From Porphyra umbilicalis (taxonomy: Eukaryota; Rhodophyta; Bangiophyceae; Bangiales; Bangiaceae): a stretch of DNA of 64,000 nt. Below, one piece after another: positions 52,917-63,973 of the stretch. Position numbers and translations under genes: made by a program. Each line of letters starts with the position of its first letter. The stretch's first letter is position 1. A model generated the notes under the pieces. It was not told the DNA's origin. It saw only the letters and a list, made by a program, of their open reading frames with translations, and searched no databases. Where the stretch lies: NCBI GenBank assembly GCA_002049455.2, contig KV918835.1, forward strand, positions 210,798-274,797. Direction: 5' to 3'.

Positions 52917-53987
52917 TGGAGGGTTTCTTCTTGACTGAACCAAGGCTCCATTGACCAGAGCACAGCCCCAAGAGAGACAGTCTCAACAGTCCCTCACCTC
53001 CCAGAATAGCAACGAGATAAGGTCCTCCTCCCCTCCCCCCTCATCCACAACTGATGCAATATCCCCCCCCCCCAGCCGCTTGCTGCACAGCCACTGGCAC
53101 ACTCCAGGGGCGTCCCCCCGGCCCCACCTGCATCATCTCGAGTGCCGACTGTCCAGTGTGTCATGCCACAGGCGGCAGCCCGAGACGAGAGTGGCATGGT
53201 GGAAGACGGCTGATCAGTCTGCTTTGCCGTGTGCCCGGCCGGCTGAGACCAGCCCACCCTCGCGCAGAGCGGACGTGCCAAATTCGTGGTCTTGTGTGTG
53301 AAGCGCACGACGCGGCCGGGCCCGCGCAGGGGGGGTCGAAGGGCACGTGATGACATGTGGCTGCGGATGGGACAGTGCCTAGCCGCATCCGCGCAGCCTC
53401 GGGACTGTTGTCGAGACAATATCGAGAGGAGCATCGAGTGCTTAGTAGTTCCCGCCCGCAGGACCCGCCATTTTTGGCCCACAAGCGATCTGGTGTATCT
53501 CAGATTACCAGAAGGCCTCCCATCACCGAAAGTGGGGTCAAGCGTGAAGTGACTCGACACCAAATTTGTGAAGGTCTTCTTGCATGAACATGGGCGTCTG
53601 GAGGTAGTTGATACAAGTCGGAGCTCGTTTGTAACTGTACAGTATCCCGTCGGATTCGGCAGCGGCGTTGGCAGATCCCACCACCCCGAACCGCCACCCA
53701 AGAGAACACCCCGTGTGGGAAAGCCGGAGCCATCGGCCAGTGGCTTCGGTCGCCGGACCAGATCCGTCCTGTGGGCACACGAATGGCAGCGAGTCTGCAG
53801 CCCTGGCATTGGCACCACACATCCACAAACAGGTCCTGCCCCGAGTGCACGTGAGGCTGCGCTTTGTTTTGTGGTACGCCGGAGCGGCGCGCTCCTGTGT
53901 CTGTATGCTCGTCACTACGCGCTGTCTAGCTTGAGTACCTCTGCCCTCTTCCACAGATTGATCCCCCCGTCCCCCATTCTCTTCGAC
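52917..53987. other. Spacer or possible N-terminal extension of the KDZ-like gene
   Basis: After the hAT stop there is about 1 kb without a recognised gene. The frame of the KDZ-like ORF is open back to about 53568, with an ATG at 53583. The added 135 residues look low-complexity and the sequence CTCTTCCACAG at 53946-53956 resembles a 3' splice site, so an upstream exon is possible. Confidence 0.4.
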
Positions 53988-55592
53988 ATGACTCTTCTTG
54001 CCGTCGAGTTTGAGCGATGCCTGGGGATCTCCTGCAACGCCTACAAGCTGCGCAACCGCGTCGCCGTTTCGGTCACCGTGCGGACCGTACGTGGCATTTA
54101 CAACGCACGTGCTCTCTCCCGCTCCTGCGACAAGTGCCGGACGCAGTACACTCCGGGTATGACGACGTACAAGCCCGACTACTTTGTCAACGAGATCCAG
54201 CCGTGGGTGACATCTGCGCTCCCCATCCCTGCCGTTGACTTGGACGCCGCAGTGGGAGTCCGAGCGCACAGCCCCGTTCAAGGCCTTGTGCGCGTCTCAA
54301 ACCACCATTTCGTCGATTTGACGCTTGCTCGGTCTTGGTGCCTCCAAGCCACGATGGGCCGGTCGTCAACCGAGAGCCAAGCCCTGGTGCGCGCGGCGAC
54401 GGCGACGTCTGATACGCTCCTCGACAATATGGACGGGCTCGACGGGGTGGAGGAGGAGGGGGGCCTAGGGCAACTGATTTGGGCATCCATCGTGTTCTAT
54501 GGGGCTTTTCTCTTCGAGCAGCGGCGCGGCTGCGTCAATGTGGCCTGGCTGACAGTCCACGACGTGCAGCGGACGCGCAGCTCCCTCCGCACATCCCTCC
54601 ATGCCCTGTGCCGTCGGATGGTCGGCGTGTGGCAGCGTGTTGGGTTTTTCCACGCACGTCACGAGTGTGACAGGTGCCGTCTGTTTAATGGCATCGACTA
54701 TCTTGTGGGTGACGGCGTTGCTATGGGGGGGATTGTATGCGGCATGGAGGGCTGCCTTGATCCCCCCGTCCACAATCTTCGGTTTTGCGTGCATCACTCG
54801 GCGCGTGAGCGCGTCTGCGCTGTCGTGCGGGTTTCGTCATCATCCGGGCCGTGCGGGGAGCCCCGGGCGCCCCGAGCTCCCTCCGCTGGTCGACAGGCGT
54901 TCTGGCTCGTTTGCCGACGGCACATCCCATTGGAGGAGGCCCACGAGCGGCGCGCGAACTCGGCGGCCACGCGGCGCAACGGGAGTGTACCCGGTAACGT
55001 TGCAGCAGATGCGGCTGCTTCTGTGGACGGGGACGGCGGGGACCAGTTTGGTGCTCATGGCGGGGGGCCTGGATCGGGGCTGCGGGCCGTGTGGCGTCGT
55101 CAACACGTCCAGCGCTATGTTGTTTTCAGCCGACCTTGTGGGGTTGTTGTCTTTGCTCAGTTTCTGTCGGGTGGGGAGGGACCCGCGACAGTTCTCGCTT
55201 CCATGGCCCGGGCGGTGCGCTGCCTTGAGCGCACCCCGTCGGCTATTGGCTACGACATGTGCTGTCGCATCCACCAGCACCTGCGTGGACCCAATGTTGT
55301 GCGGCGGGATGCCGACACCGTAGCCGGGGCTGTCTTGGTAGTGCCTCGCTTCCATGAGCGTACTCACCGACTCTGTGCGCCTCATTGCATGTCTTCGTGT
55401 CGAATGTCGTGCTATCCCGAGTTGGTCGGGCCTGATGTCAGAACGAGTCTCTTCAACACCTCGCGGGCCGAGCAGCACTTCAGGTTCTTGCGTGGATGGC
55501 AAAACACAGTCCACAGCATGCACTGCGACAAGGCCGACTTCATGCTGGGTTGTGTTGAGGAGGAGCGCAACTTTGACTTGCTCCGGCGCTAG
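53988..55592 (+). CDS. KDZ-like transposase with CxC cysteine clusters
   Basis: A 534-residue uninterrupted ORF from an ATG at 53988. Cysteine clusters associated with Kyakuja-Dileera-Zisupton (KDZ) transposons are visible: C47-x2-C50, C227-x2-C230, and YLVGDGVAMGGIVC...C256...FCVHH...C277, which matches the pattern DG...C...C...FC..H...C of the CxC5/CxC6 modules. The C-terminal core has IGYDMCCRI (Asp 423), VVPRFHERTHRLCAPHC (455-467) and FNTSRAEQHFRFLRGW (489-504), corresponding to the YDIAC, vP.fH..aH...C and terminal acidic blocks of KDZ enzymes. The last residues EEERNFDLLRR precede TAG. It lies inside the hAT element and, unlike it, is intact. DNA-mobilising activity is inferred from family resemblance, not shown. 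Confidence 0.65.
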   Translation: MTLLAVEFERCLGISCNAYKLRNRVAVSVTVRTVRGIYNARALSRSCDKCRTQYTPGMTTYKPDYFVNEIQPWVTSALPIPAVDLDAAVGVRAHSPVQGLVRVSNHHFVDLTLARSWCLQATMGRSSTESQALVRAATATSDTLLDNMDGLDGVEEEGGLGQLIWASIVFYGAFLFEQRRGCVNVAWLTVHDVQRTRSSLRTSLHALCRRMVGVWQRVGFFHARHECDRCRLFNGIDYLVGDGVAMGGIVCGMEGCLDPPVHNLRFCVHHSARERVCAVVRVSSSSGPCGEPRAPRAPSAGRQAFWLVCRRHIPLEEAHERRANSAATRRNGSVPGNVAADAAASVDGDGGDQFGAHGGGPGSGLRAVWRRQHVQRYVVFSRPCGVVVFAQFLSGGEGPATVLASMARAVRCLERTPSAIGYDMCCRIHQHLRGPNVVRRDADTVAGAVLVVPRFHERTHRLCAPHCMSSCRMSCYPELVGPDVRTSLFNTSRAEQHFRFLRGWQNTVHSMHCDKADFMLGCVEEERNFDLLRR

Positions 55593-58500
55593 TGCGCTCC
55601 TCTGTTGTTTAGGTGTAGAGTACGTGTCTGTCTATTCAATAGTAGCTTGTTATCTCTTTGCACTTGCTAATGTACAGAGCCCCGACATCTGGCCGACAAC
55701 AGGTCGATGCACCCGTCTAGGAAGTATTCTACTCATGGAAGCAACGAACAGCCGACAAAAGATGGCGGGGACATTGCCTTAGCGGCCCTTGTTCCAGCTG
55801 GAAAGCACAATGTCGGCCGCCACCACGTTTGAGAGAAAGCAGGCCCAGGTCAGGACGCTCAGGTCGCGACAGCGAGTGGTCGTCACGGTGGCCATTGTTC
55901 GCGTGGGTGGCCAGTGACAACTACATTCCCACGTCCGGCACGCTGTCTCCACTCGCGGAGGCCTTCTCGCCTCCTGCAACATAACCAAAGAAGGAAACAT
56001 GGCCGGGGCGGGAGCCGTCCGATACAACTGCGGAAAGCCGGCCTGCTCGTCAGATCCAAGAAATTGTCAGACTACATATCAAGTCGCGGATGCCAATTCC
56101 AATGTAATAGGAATACCGTTTCGAGAAAGAGTCCTCATTCTTTGCCATGGGCGCAGCACCGCCGAAGCAGTCGACAGAGAGATGCACACCCGTCAAGCGC
56201 CGCAGAGTGCAGAGCCACAGGCAAGCACTTTTTTCTTGTAGCGGTGTACTCTTCAACTCAGAACGAGACGGCACCGAACGTACTGTTCAAATAGGCTTGG
56301 CAACGGCACCTCCGAGCAACTCGACCCTCGACGCTGCCATCACTCGAAGTGCTTTCATGGAGATGAAGTGTGCCGACAGCGCTCACCTTCACGCCTCGCC
56401 ACAAAGGAGATTCGTAGTGTCTCAGTTCGCCAGTGGCAAGAAGGGCAGGAGCGGACGCAAAGTCATGAACGCTCGGCGTCACTAGGTCTGCTCGCATACC
56501 TAGGCAGGAGCCACCACATTGCTCGGCGTACGCACCATTGCCGTAGCTACTACGATGAGCACAGGCAGGACCACCTCCAGAAGGTCTACATTTCTTTATT
56601 TTTCCAGTCCCCGTCTGACAGCCGTGGCGGCGCGTCATTGCCGCGGCGCGGTCTCGCCAGGGGATACAAAGGCTATCTGCTTCTGCCGAAAGTGCTTTCC
56701 ACTACCACGAGCAAGCGCTTCGGCGAGCACCCGCACGAAACTGGGCTGATAGTGGTATCAGGGGTAAACGAAGGCGCATCTATGTTTACTACAATGAGAA
56801 CATGACTGTGGCGTCACTTCTCGACTGCACCGCGACATGAAGTAAAAGTGTGAACCTCCACGGCCACACACAAGAGAGCGTCTGCTCCAGCCAGCGCCGC
56901 AAACGCACGGCGAGTCCATCGTGGAACGCAGGTGGGCGGCGGGCAAAGGGGCGCCGCAAGCGATGCGGCAGCCCCCACCATGGGACCTGGCTGAGGCACA
57001 CCACGCGGGCTACAACGCTGAATGTAACGCATGTGGCGGCGCAGCCGCCGCTGCTGCCAGCCTCAACCAAGTGCAACATCGCCTCGAAGAACCGCAGCGC
57101 ACAAAGCAGCACCGACAGACGGGGCTGCAGACGAGGACGTGCGCCCTCTGGGCGGGCGATGGTAAAATCGGGGCACCCACGTGAGATGATTACCTGTAGT
57201 GGGACCGCTCACCGTGATGAGGGGAAAGCAACATGGGGGTGTCTTGGTAGCGTGACTACCAAACGACTGGGAATAGTCGTGTCGGGGCCGCGGTCCGTAC
57301 AGCTACTGCCGCGGGATAGAGCACACGCTGCAGCTGCGAGCTTGACGGAGCTCGTGCAGCTTGCACAAAGAAAAGAGACGTCCGCGCACGCGACGTGAGT
57401 TGCAAAGACACAAAGGGAGAAGGAACTGATGTCCCGTTCTGATGCGACCCGATTTCACTGTCAAGTAACTTGAAGCAAGCATTACGAATGTCTCCGGCGC
57501 TACGATTAGAAACGTGGTACCACGGTGTACACGACGACGGCCTACTACCCCTTGACGACTTGCGTCACTGCACCACTTGCCGCAGCACGAGTTTCACATC
57601 GTGGGCGAATATGGGTTACGGAGCATAGCACACCCTAATAACAGGTCTTCTCCTGCCAATTACTGGTCAGGCCACGCTAATTCTAAACCGAAGCAGACGC
57701 AATGTTTGACCCCGGGAGGATTGATAACCATTTATCGCATTCTCCTTTTTCCAACTACTGAGCGGGGCATCTTCCCACTCGGCCACAGGGACCTTTGCTG
57801 TCCGATCACGTCTCCAGATGCAATTTATAGCATAGATTCTGTCTCTGGTCTCGGGTTCGATCTTCTCCGGTCGGAATAAAAGAAGGACTCTATTCGGGCG
57901 TACAACACCCCAGTACCCAGTTTGCTTCGATTCTTGCGCTTGTATGCTTCTTGGGCCGGGCTTTCAGATCCCGCCTGGTTGCGGCGCGTGTGGCCGACTA
58001 TCAAGTTAGCGCCTCGGCGACCCCTCCCGCATGCTCGCGGTCGCCACCGCACCGAAGATGCTGATTCTCGGGCTTCTGTTCTGTTGCAACCACCGCAGAC
58101 ATGGGCGCCCCCTATTGCACTAAGGGGGGCCTGCAGGCCACGGGCGTTGACACTTTCCCTACCGATGCACCGCAACAGCCACATTGGCACGTCTGCCGCA
58201 TGCTCGTACTCTGCCCCCACAGCCCGCGGCGGCGGGAGATGCGTCGGCGCCATCAGCCCCGCCAGCGCTGGTAGCCGTCCCCGGCAGCGTCATCATAGCT
58301 GGATCGGCCGGGCCCGCGGCCCGTCATGGTACGATACAAGGTTTCGCTGGCACCCCGACCCACTAGCTGGACCCATGGCGTTGGCCACGGTGTGGCCAAC
58401 CTGTGCATCGCCCCCACAACTGCAGCACGCAATGGGGAGCACGCTACTCAGCGTGATGCCTAAAAGGGGCAGCCAAAATACTACTGACGGTACCGTGCCG

Positions 58501-60694
58501 AGTGCAGAGGTGACGTCCGCCAACCACGTGGCCCCTCTATGCGCCTTTCATGTATGCGGGCTGTGCGCGGCCGACAGGGCCAATGGCGACCCAGAAACAG
58601 AGAGAGGTGCGCGCACTAGCAACCAGGTAAGTGATGTTCTGCCTAGACCGCCCCTCCCAGAGGACGCCACCGCTAACGTCGGAAGACTACATCGACGCAG
58701 TGCCCGAACGCAGCAAAGACGCGTCCCTCTGCGTGCCAGTCCCATAGCCGCCCAGCGTGCCACCGCGCTTCCATAGACCCAGGAATGGTGGCAGAGGCGT
58801 CCGACCCACGTCCGCACGGCCCCCCCGGCCGCAGAGCCCCCGCTTGCTACCCTCCCCGCATTGTCCTGCCTTTCCCCGACATTTTCAGAGTCCTTCGGGC
58901 TGATGCTTGTAGCCTGTATGGCGGGGGCTTTCTGTCGCTGCACCCACCGACGCCGTCGCGAGGTTGGTTCCTGCCTTGAATCGCCGGCCTTCAACTCCGA
59001 GATCTGCGCGCATGCCAATGGAAAGGCACCAGACGCAGCGCCCTCATGACCTGGTATTGTCGCGCTGCTGAGACGGCTCGGCTGGATCGCTTTAGTCCTA
59101 GAATAAGAAATGCGGTTTGAAGCACTCGGGTGGCCGCAGTGACACAGGAGGCTGTATGACTCACGGTGCCCACCAGCGGGCCGCAGGACCCTAAAGACAT
59201 GCCGGTGCCGTTTCACGCCGATGAGAAACTTGGGGAAAGCGTGGCGGGTGCCATGACGCTGGGCATCAGCGACAGGAACGCCCCAGCCCTGGCGGGGTGC
59301 GCCCAAGCACACCCATCAGCCCCCCAGATCGTCGCCTGGCCGCCAGCGCCGAAAAGACTGCTGTGCCTCCTCAAGCCAGGTGCCTGGAGTGGAGAATATC
59401 CCAACGGCGCATGGCGGCGCGAGCTTTTGCCCATCGCCCTCTACGACTGTGTGCACGGCGCCAGCGGCATGCCGTCTGAAGGTATGACCTCTTGCAGCGG
59501 ATCTTCGCTACCGGCCAACACGCGCTTGGCACCGAATAATTGCGGCGCAAGAGTCGCAATGCCTACATTGGATTTTGCTTGCGCATGTGCCTGTGGGTAC
59601 GTCAACTGGCTTGCCGGAGAGCAATTTGTCATACCACCCCCTTCCCCACTACAGTATCGCCGTAAGCATTCCTTTGGTCTGTACCCCACTTCAGCAGATC
59701 CAGGCCTACCCTTTTATCCCTTGTGGCCGTTCCGGCGTCTGTGCTGTCTCTCTAGCCCGACCATCCGACGACACAATGACAGAGAGTGGCCGGCCTACGC
59801 GTGAGACACCGCAAGCCATGGCGCCCGCACACGACGCGACGGTTTTCCATGCCGCCGTGCTGAGTCACCAGTCGCCTCGCCCCCTGTTTCCGGCAGGAAC
59901 CTCGGCGCCGCCACCTCCGTTTTCCGGACAGAACTGTTTCGTCCGACTCGGAGCGAGGGTAGCGTCCTTCCACCGTCCCTAGGCTCTCATTGTAGTGGCT
60001 TTTTACGCTACCCGCGAGAGTCACTCGCATCGGCTGGGTCGCCCTTTCCCATGACACACTGTCATCCGCCGCTGTGGCGGCGGACCCGCTCGCGCACACG
60101 TGACCGTCGCCGGTTGTGACAGACAGCGGCAGTTGCCATGGTGCAGAACGAGGTGGAAAATGCACCTAAGAGCGCGCATGACCATCTCGTAGTCCCTATC
60201 CCTACCTATACTCTTCACCCCCGACCCTCCCCCGCAGCTTTTAGCCGCCCACAACACGGCCGTGGTAGCCTAGGTGGTGAGAAGCTGTCTCTGCTATATG
60301 TGAGACGGTGGCCAGCGGCAGAAAAACGCGGCGACGGACCTAGAGATTCCCCTGTGCCCTAACCTGTACCACATACTTGAAAACGGCGGCCTCTCCCGCT
60401 ACCACCACCACTATAGGAGACGCTTCAACAATGGCTTTGGTGTACTCTGTGGCCGCCCTCGCCCCTCCGCTCCTTCTCATCGGATGGCCTGCAACCGGGT
60501 TGCCGCGGGCAGGTGGAAACGGAGTGAGGGATGTCTTGGGAAAAAAACAGAAAATGAGACAAAGGAGCTTGTGATTGGTGACGGAGGCGCGTGCGCCTGG
60601 TCGAGGAATAGATGTGCCCTGTGTCGTCGGTTGCCATACTTGAGCTAATGAAAAAAAGAAAAATAAACAGCTAGAAGGCATCGACGCTTGCGTA
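55593..60694. other. 5.1 kb unassigned inside the hAT element
   Basis: Between the convergent KDZ-like and minus-strand ORFs. Composition is closer to 50-55% GC than the GC-rich left half. Open frames (for example plus 57922-58776, minus 58548-59312) overlap each other and show no motif. I find no terminal repeats of a nested element and no RNA gene. Confidence 0.45.
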
Positions 60695-62611
60695 TCACTC
60701 GGTCGCCTTCATCCACGCAACTTGATTGCGCACGGCACGAGGATGGTCAATAAAGAAAGACCAAACTTTGGCGACCCACAAAGCCGCAGATAGGTGGCTC
60801 GCCATGGGTTGCAGAGCCACCTTCTCATCATTGAGCATCAACCGCAGGGTGGCCAAGATCCACTCTTCTCCACCATCACCATCTCGGCTGGGGCGGACCC
60901 GCATCCGTAGGTCGTCAAAAGCAGATTGGGCACGAGACCGGCCAGAGCTACGACGAGCGCGGAAGTGGCGGATGTCCTCAAAAATGACATGTGCCGGCGG
61001 CGCGGAGTGGAAGAACCCAAACAGAGCGAAACTGGTGTTGCGAGCCACCACATACATCGTAGGCAAGTCCCGGATGCGGATCAGCTCCTCCATGTACACC
61101 GCCCCGGCTGTCTGCGCACGCAACCAGGAGACCGTCACCGTGCGGGTTGTACGAAGGACAGCTGTCCCGTCGGCACCCAGGGCGTACCGCGGCCATGTGG
61201 GCATCCAAATGCGGGCGCCCTCCCGCAGAGCCCACTGGCGAGCCTCATCGCGGGTGAAACGACCAATAGCGCCCACCAAGAACACCTCGCTCGTGAAAGC
61301 GCGCTCCTCCTCGTCGAGACCAAATGCAGCTGCCAGGAGGTCACGTGCCGCCACGGGGGAGACGTGCGCCGACGGGTCCAAATTGGCCGCGGGGGGCAGC
61401 TCGGCTGTGGGTGGCGCGCCAGTAGCATCCGCGGGTAGTGTAGCACGGGGGGCGACTGAAGACGGAGCGGAAGGAGCGGTAGACGGGTAGGCACAAGCAG
61501 GCGACGATGGGGATGGGCGACGAGTCCCAGACGGTGCGGGGGCGCAGGTATTTATGGGTCGCTGATCCCGGGCGACAGCCGGAGGCGGCAGGCGGTGAGC
61601 GGTAGTCTGGTTGCCAAGCGAGGCAGCGGCCGGGAGGCGCCGGATGAGTGCCGCAGTACGAGCCGGTGTAGACGTGGCCGAGGAGCGTTGCACAGACGCC
61701 GGCGTTGGATCAGTGGCATAGCCCTGCAGCACCGCTGACAGCACATCATCGTCCTCCGAGTAGCTGTCTGGCTCAGTGGACGTGTCCGACAGAGGACGCG
61801 CCGGAGTCCCGACAGGAGACCCAAGAAATCCACCCGTCAAGTACTTGTGCGCGGTCGTTGCAACGCTCGGCTTGGAAATTCTTCCACAGCGCACTTGGTC
61901 CGCCGTCCCACGCGAGCGCGCCGGGCGCCGGCCTCGGCAAGCCGACGCAGCCGGAGAGGTCGGCGGCATGCGCACGCTCGCTGCAACGGCAGCTGCGGGC
62001 AGCACCACCGGCTCCCCCGAAGCACCTGGCACCGGCCGCGATGGAAGGCCGACCGCGACCACGTCAACGGCGCTCTGTGCGGCGTACGCAAACATCCCAT
62101 CGGCGCCCCGTCCGGCTTCCGCCTCAACAAGAGCGCCACCACCCGGCTCAGACCACGCACCAGGTCCCACTCTCTTGGAATCCCATGCATGCGCGACAGC
62201 ACGGAGCACGGCCCGCAGGGATGAGGCACTCAGAGGGGCCGAACCACCCCCGGAGAAGCATTGGCGAAAGTGGTCGTCCATCTCGTCACGCGTCATCGGC
62301 TTTCCGGCGAGCGTCTCGAGGAAGGTGTCTAGGTGGTCAACCCGGGCAGGACGGAGGGTGGGCGGGATGGCAGACAGGATGGAAACCTTGAGCAGCGCGA
62401 GGTTGGTCTCGTTAAAAGCCTTGCGCGGCAGCGGTACGCGAACAGCTGCAGTCCCCTCGACCTGCATGCGAGAGTTGGACGGCGAGGCGCCACAGCGACC
62501 ACCACTGCGGGTACGGCGAGTAGGCGTCGCGGAGCGTGGAGAGTACGGATGAGCGGCGGCTAGGCGAGGCACGGCGGAGGTGAACAGGTGAGACGTGTCC
62601 TGGTCCGCCAT
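60695..62611 (-). CDS. Intact unknown 638-residue ORF
   Basis: The ATG at 62611 (ATCATGGCG) is preferred because the upstream extension to 62716 begins at a non-ATG codon. Three regions: N-terminal helical block with AFNETNLALLKVSILSAIPP and TRDEMDDHFRQCFSGGG (residues about 60-150); a Ser/Pro/Ala-rich linker (about 190-420) with an acidic DSYSEDDDVLSAVLQ stretch; a C-terminal globular block with DLLAAAFGLDEEERAF, RFTRDEARQWALREGARIWM, TVTVSWLRAQTAGAVYMEEL, VIFEDIRHFRARRS, EEWILATLRLMLNDEKVAL and SFFIDHPRAVRNQVAWMKAT. Stop at 60695. Charged C-terminal features suggest nucleic-acid or protein binding, but I recognise no family. It shares the hAT interior with the intact KDZ-like gene and points toward it. 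Confidence 0.6.
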   Translation of the reverse strand: MADQDTSHLFTSAVPRLAAAHPYSPRSATPTRRTRSGGRCGASPSNSRMQVEGTAAVRVPLPRKAFNETNLALLKVSILSAIPPTLRPARVDHLDTFLETLAGKPMTRDEMDDHFRQCFSGGGSAPLSASSLRAVLRAVAHAWDSKRVGPGAWSEPGGGALVEAEAGRGADGMFAYAAQSAVDVVAVGLPSRPVPGASGEPVVLPAAAVAASVRMPPTSPAASACRGRRPARSRGTADQVRCGRISKPSVATTAHKYLTGGFLGSPVGTPARPLSDTSTEPDSYSEDDDVLSAVLQGYATDPTPASVQRSSATSTPARTAALIRRLPAAASLGNQTTAHRLPPPAVARDQRPINTCAPAPSGTRRPSPSSPACAYPSTAPSAPSSVAPRATLPADATGAPPTAELPPAANLDPSAHVSPVAARDLLAAAFGLDEEERAFTSEVFLVGAIGRFTRDEARQWALREGARIWMPTWPRYALGADGTAVLRTTRTVTVSWLRAQTAGAVYMEELIRIRDLPTMYVVARNTSFALFGFFHSAPPAHVIFEDIRHFRARRSSGRSRAQSAFDDLRMRVRPSRDGDGGEEWILATLRLMLNDEKVALQPMASHLSAALWVAKVWSFFIDHPRAVRNQVAWMKATE

Positions 62612-63850
62612 GATGACTTGGAGCCGGGATTGAAGTGGGGATAGAGATGGAATGTACGTGGAAAGGGAGGGTGTGGGAACCTGTGTCGAAGTTGAAGATA
62701 AGTGTCGTGAGGGCAAGCGCGTGAGTGGTGGTAGGGATGTGCAAGACAGCTCGGTCGTCGACAGAGAGTGTCATAGAAGTACTCCTCGGGAGCCCCCCCC
62801 AGCCTCCCCCGAGTGCTCGACTGCCCCCGTTCAGCCCCAGGTGGGCTAGCAAGGGGGATGGGCCTCGACGGTCCGCTGCATGGTCGCAACAGATCCCAAA
62901 GCGGGAAAAAAGCGCGCGAACGGATTTGCTATCGACCGTGACGCCCCATGGCAACAGCACGCGACAAAAACGCCCGAAGCTGAAGGGAGAGCCCGGCCGG
63001 CGGCGAACAGATACGCGTCCTGGGGCAGTGCGTTGTGTTTGCCAGCCCTCGCTGGCTGGCACTCGCGCCAAACTGACCCCATGAGCTGTGGCCTGCGCCA
63101 CGACTCCCGGAAACCGCCGCCCGTCCCCGCCCTCATGGCCCTGAAAGCGATGGGCTTTGCTACATGCCAACAGCCCGAGGGCCTCGGAATCAAACAAAGA
63201 GGAAGCCGCGGTCCACCAAATGGGCTGAATCTCTCAGAGCGGGCCCCAGCCTGACAGGAAAAGGACACTGCGGCCAGCTGTGCGCAACTGCCACCTCCAA
63301 AGGATCCGTTTCAGCCCCCTACGCACACAGACGGCCCGTCCCACTTGCACAGTGCCCGGTACCTGGCTGAAGGATATCGGGGACACGCACAAGAGACCAG
63401 AGCAGCACACGGGGGTTCCCCTGACTGGTCGCCAGTGCCGGGATGCACAACACAGCGCGGGATCGACCTGCGCCCGCAAGATATACAACCACTGGCTCAC
63501 TCAGTACTGAAAGTACGCTCTGACACGTGCGACCGTAACACCATACGTCACAAATGCATATGTGTATATGTGACATCCTCAGATCTTTGATCGAGGGTCA
63601 ACATGATATCGGGCCACCGGTGCAGCGAGATTGGAACCCGCGTGTGTGCCACGAAGGGCTCCTGATTTCATGTTGGAGCCACATCCAGCTACATTAGTCA
63701 AGTTCATTGCCGGGACATGCATGATGCACTCGTGTGTGCTCGAGACCCGCGGATGTGGCACGACACTCGGAAGGGATCAGTCGGTGGCGGGCCCACGCAA
63801 GCACTTCCTGGGACCTGACCTTGGCGGATGATCAGGTGGGGGCACGTGGC
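62612..63850. other. No gene recognised
   Basis: Upstream flank of the minus-strand ORF and interior of the hAT right end. It probably contains that ORF's promoter; no clear TATA box was found. No other feature seen. Confidence 0.45.
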
Positions 63851-63973
63851 AGACCACGTGGCAACCGGTTGGCCCAGTTTTCAGCCCTCAGAACTGGTTA
63901 CAATCCGGTCCATGTTTTTTGCCAGTTTTAACTGGTTTCAACCGGATGCTACTAACCGGTTGCTCATCCCTAC
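63851..63973 (-). repeat. hAT right terminal and subterminal repeats
   Basis: Contains CAACCGGTTGG, AACTGGTTACAATCCGG, CCAGTTTTAACTGG and the terminal CCGGTTGCTCATCCCTA, mirroring the left end. Confidence 0.9.

Larger units (their letters stand above)
50004..63973 (+). mobile_element. 13.97-kb hAT element with perfect target duplication
   Basis: The ends are TAGGGATGAGCAACCGG at 50004 and its exact complement ending at 63973 (17 bp perfect). The flanking 8-bp target duplication CCCTTATG is perfect at 49996-50003 and 63974-63981. Subterminal regions carry repeated ACCGGTT, CCAGTT and AACTGG motifs on both ends (50025-50095 and 63860-63955), typical of hAT transposase binding. Inside, in order, are a hAT transposase, a KDZ-like gene, a long unassigned stretch, and an intact minus-strand ORF. 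It is large for a hAT; either it has captured or carries other genes, or a second transposon inserted into it. Confidence 0.93.

Noticed and set aside
57922-59312. Overlapping opposite-strand ORFs in the hAT interior as genes
   Set aside because: They overlap each other almost completely, have no motif, and neither has convincing composition.
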